Shown here piece by piece: positions 62,635 to 64,000 of a stretch of DNA of 64,000 nt. A model generated the notes under the pieces. That model saw only the letters and a list, made by a program, of their open reading frames with translations, was not told where the DNA came from and made no database searches. Location of the stretch: the NCBI RefSeq assembly GCF_013359595.1, contig NZ_JABFMP010000006.1, positions 69,598 to 133,597 on the forward strand. The letters are read 5' to 3'. The position numbers were made by a program, and so were the translations under genes. Origin of the DNA: Pseudomonas sp. C1C7. Lineage in GTDB: Bacteria; Pseudomonadota; Gammaproteobacteria; Pseudomonadales; Pseudomonadaceae. Numbering within the stretch: the stretch's first letter is position 1; every line of letters begins with the position of its first letter.

Positions 62635-63783
62635 TCAGCCCAGGCTGCGTGCGATGATCAACTTCTGAATGTGACTGGTGCCTTCGTAGATCTTGGTCAC
62701 CCGCACATCGCGGCAATAACGCTCAACCGGGAAATCGTTGAGATAGCCGTAGCCGCCATGGATCTGCAGCGCGTCGGAACACACCTTTTCCGCCATTTCG
62801 CTGGCAAACAGTTTGGCCATCGATGCTTCCTTGGCGCAGGCCACCCCTGCCTCGCAAAGCCGCGCGGCATGCACCATGTAGTGGTGGGCGACATCGACTT
62901 GCGCCGCCATGTCTGCCAGGTCGAATGCCACCCCTTGCAGCTGGATGATCGGCGCGCCATAGGCCTCGCGCTCCTTGGCGTAGCCCACTGCCGCCTCCAG
63001 CGCTGCGCGCGCGGTACCGGTGGCAACGGCGGCAATGGCCACCCGTCCTTCCGACAGCGACCCCATCACACTGCGATAGCCGGCCCCTTCCTCACCGAGC
63101 AGATTCGATACCGGTACCCGGCATTGTTCCAACTGGATCTGCGCAACGTGGGCCGAGCGCTGGCCCATCTTGTGCTCCACCCGTGCCACGACATAACCGG
63201 GGTTTTGCTGCGGGTCGACGATCAACAGGCTGCTGCCCTGCTTGCCGGCCGCTTTGTCGGTCACCGCGAGCACCAGGCCCAGGCCCGCTTCGTTGCCGTT
63301 GGAGATGAATTGCTTGCTGCCATTGATGACGTAGTGCTCGCCTTCCCGCCGAGCCTGGGTACGGAACGCTGCCGTGTCGGAGCCGGCGTGGGGTTCGCTG
63401 AGCAAAAAGGCACCGATTCGCTTGCCACTGGCCAGATCCGGCAGGTACTTGCGCTTCTGTTCTTCATTACCCAGCCGCGCCACGGCCAGGCCCACCGAGT
63501 TGTGGACGTGAATAAGGGTGGCGAATCCGGTGTCGGCGGCAGCGAACTCCTCGATGGCCAGGCAGTACTCGACAAAACTGGCACCGGCACCGCCATATTC
63601 TTCGGGGATCAGCATGCCGAGAAAGCCCAGTTCGGCAACGTCTTGCAGCTCACGGCGGGGCCAGGCGGCGCTACGGTCACGTTCGGCCGCCGTGGGGGCA
63701 ACGACCTCTGCGGCCACCTTGCGCGCCGAGTCGCGGATCATGATTTCCTGTTCGCCGAGGAACGCTGCGGATGTATCGCTCAT
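62635..63783 (-). CDS. Acyl-CoA dehydrogenase, short/branched-chain type (paralogue B)
   Basis: The 382-residue enzyme is closely related to that at 44673-45818 over its whole length, with IYEGTSHIQ and the catalytic Glu intact. The N terminus MSDTSAAFLGEQEIM is nearly the same, as is the C terminus from VCSDALQIHGGYGYLNDFPV on. AAGGA lies about 7 bases before ATG 63783. It starts only 25 bases after the RND-type gene, so the two are probably one operon. A recent duplication within the cluster, or parallel gain, would explain the likeness. Confidence 0.94.
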   Translation of the reverse strand: MSDTSAAFLGEQEIMIRDSARKVAAEVVAPTAAERDRSAAWPRRELQDVAELGFLGMLIPEEYGGAGASFVEYCLAIEEFAAADTGFATLIHVHNSVGLAVARLGNEEQKRKYLPDLASGKRIGAFLLSEPHAGSDTAAFRTQARREGEHYVINGSKQFISNGNEAGLGLVLAVTDKAAGKQGSSLLIVDPQQNPGYVVARVEHKMGQRSAHVAQIQLEQCRVPVSNLLGEEGAGYRSVMGSLSEGRVAIAAVATGTARAALEAAVGYAKEREAYGAPIIQLQGVAFDLADMAAQVDVAHHYMVHAARLCEAGVACAKEASMAKLFASEMAEKVCSDALQIHGGYGYLNDFPVERYCRDVRVTKIYEGTSHIQKLIIARSLG

Positions 63784-63808
63784 GGTGATTCCTTATGAAT
63801 TCAGAGGG

Positions 63809-64000
63809 TCAGACAGGGTTCGGATCGGCCTGTACGGATTGCACAGTCCGGGCCTTGGAGGGGTTGCCGACTGACGTCTGCGTGGTCGCCGGCATGACCA
63901 CCGGTGAGCCGGTGACATGCACATCCCTGAGCAGGAAGTGCGATAGCGCCGGGATCAGGGCCAGGGCGCCCAGCATGTTCCAGAGGAACATGAAGGTCAG
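63809..64000 (-). CDS. RND/MMPL-family exporter, C-terminal end only
   Basis: The minus-strand frame is open to the right edge and ends at TGA 63809. The visible ~63 residues begin LTFMFLWNMLGALALIPALSHFLL, the last transmembrane helix of MMPL/RND exporters, followed by a soluble tail. Such exporters are regular neighbours of DUF1329 and DUF1302 genes in steroid and terpenoid clusters. The call rests on one helix and on context. Confidence 0.65.
   Translation of the reverse strand: MTFMFLWNMLGALALIPALSHFLLRDVHVTGSPVVMPATTQTSVGNPSKARTVQSVQADPNPV

Overview
The window reads as chromosomal DNA of a Pseudomonas, most likely of the fluorescens group. Supporting signs are GC-rich coding regions, five paired REP-type inverted repeats of the usual Pseudomonas form, the gene order fdoH-fdoI-fdhE-selA-selB-selC, and Pseudomonas-like ene-reductases and MmsA. 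This is inference from sequence character; no database was searched.

Layout. (1) 1-5142: end of a formate dehydrogenase operon joined to a full selenocysteine-decoding set (SelA, SelB, tRNA-Sec). (2) 5280-16873: housekeeping and accessory genes: an AI-2E-type membrane protein, a LprI/MliC-type lysozyme inhibitor, a GNAT enzyme, two Old Yellow Enzymes around a cupin, a LysR regulator and a luciferase-like oxidoreductase, a ParD/ParE-type toxin-antitoxin pair, and methylmalonate-semialdehyde dehydrogenase followed by TetR and LysR regulators. (3) About 17.5-30 kb: a genomic island of the GInt type, with three tyrosine recombinases plus a small coiled-coil protein (ginABCD-like). Its cargo is an orphan protein, a divergent XRE repressor, a 988-residue SF2 helicase with a possible C-terminal nuclease domain, a DEDDh exoribonuclease-like protein and an inositol-monophosphatase/pAp-phosphatase-like enzyme. 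The helicase, exonuclease and phosphatase set is the best candidate for an undescribed, possibly defensive, system. (4) 30655-34779: a large autotransporter. (5) 35084-64000: a catabolic island for a hydrophobic acyl substrate. It holds an outer-membrane channel, two acyl-CoA ligases, five acyl-CoA dehydrogenase-family proteins, two crotonases, a MaoC hydratase, an SDR 3-hydroxyacyl-CoA dehydrogenase, two SCP2-type thiolases, DUF1329 and DUF1254 proteins, a LuxC/LuxE-type fatty-acid reductase pair with a zinc alcohol dehydrogenase, a MalT-like LuxR regulator, a TetR regulator and the end of an RND/MMPL exporter.

How the parts fit. In region 5 a C-rich/G-rich palindrome (type CCCCTCCC-N4 to N9-GGGAGGGG) recurs at seven places, each about 60-150 bp ahead of a gene start. 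It resembles the MalT box and suggests one regulon, probably run by the MalT-like protein at 45933-48644. The enzyme types (a paired small/large acyl-CoA dehydrogenase, SCP2-type thiolases, an MFE-2-like SDR, a MaoC hydratase) are those used for side chains of branched, isoprenoid or steroid-like acids, but the substrate cannot be read from the sequence. In region 3, similar 15-bp dyads lie ahead of the XRE gene and ahead of the helicase, so the XRE protein may control both.
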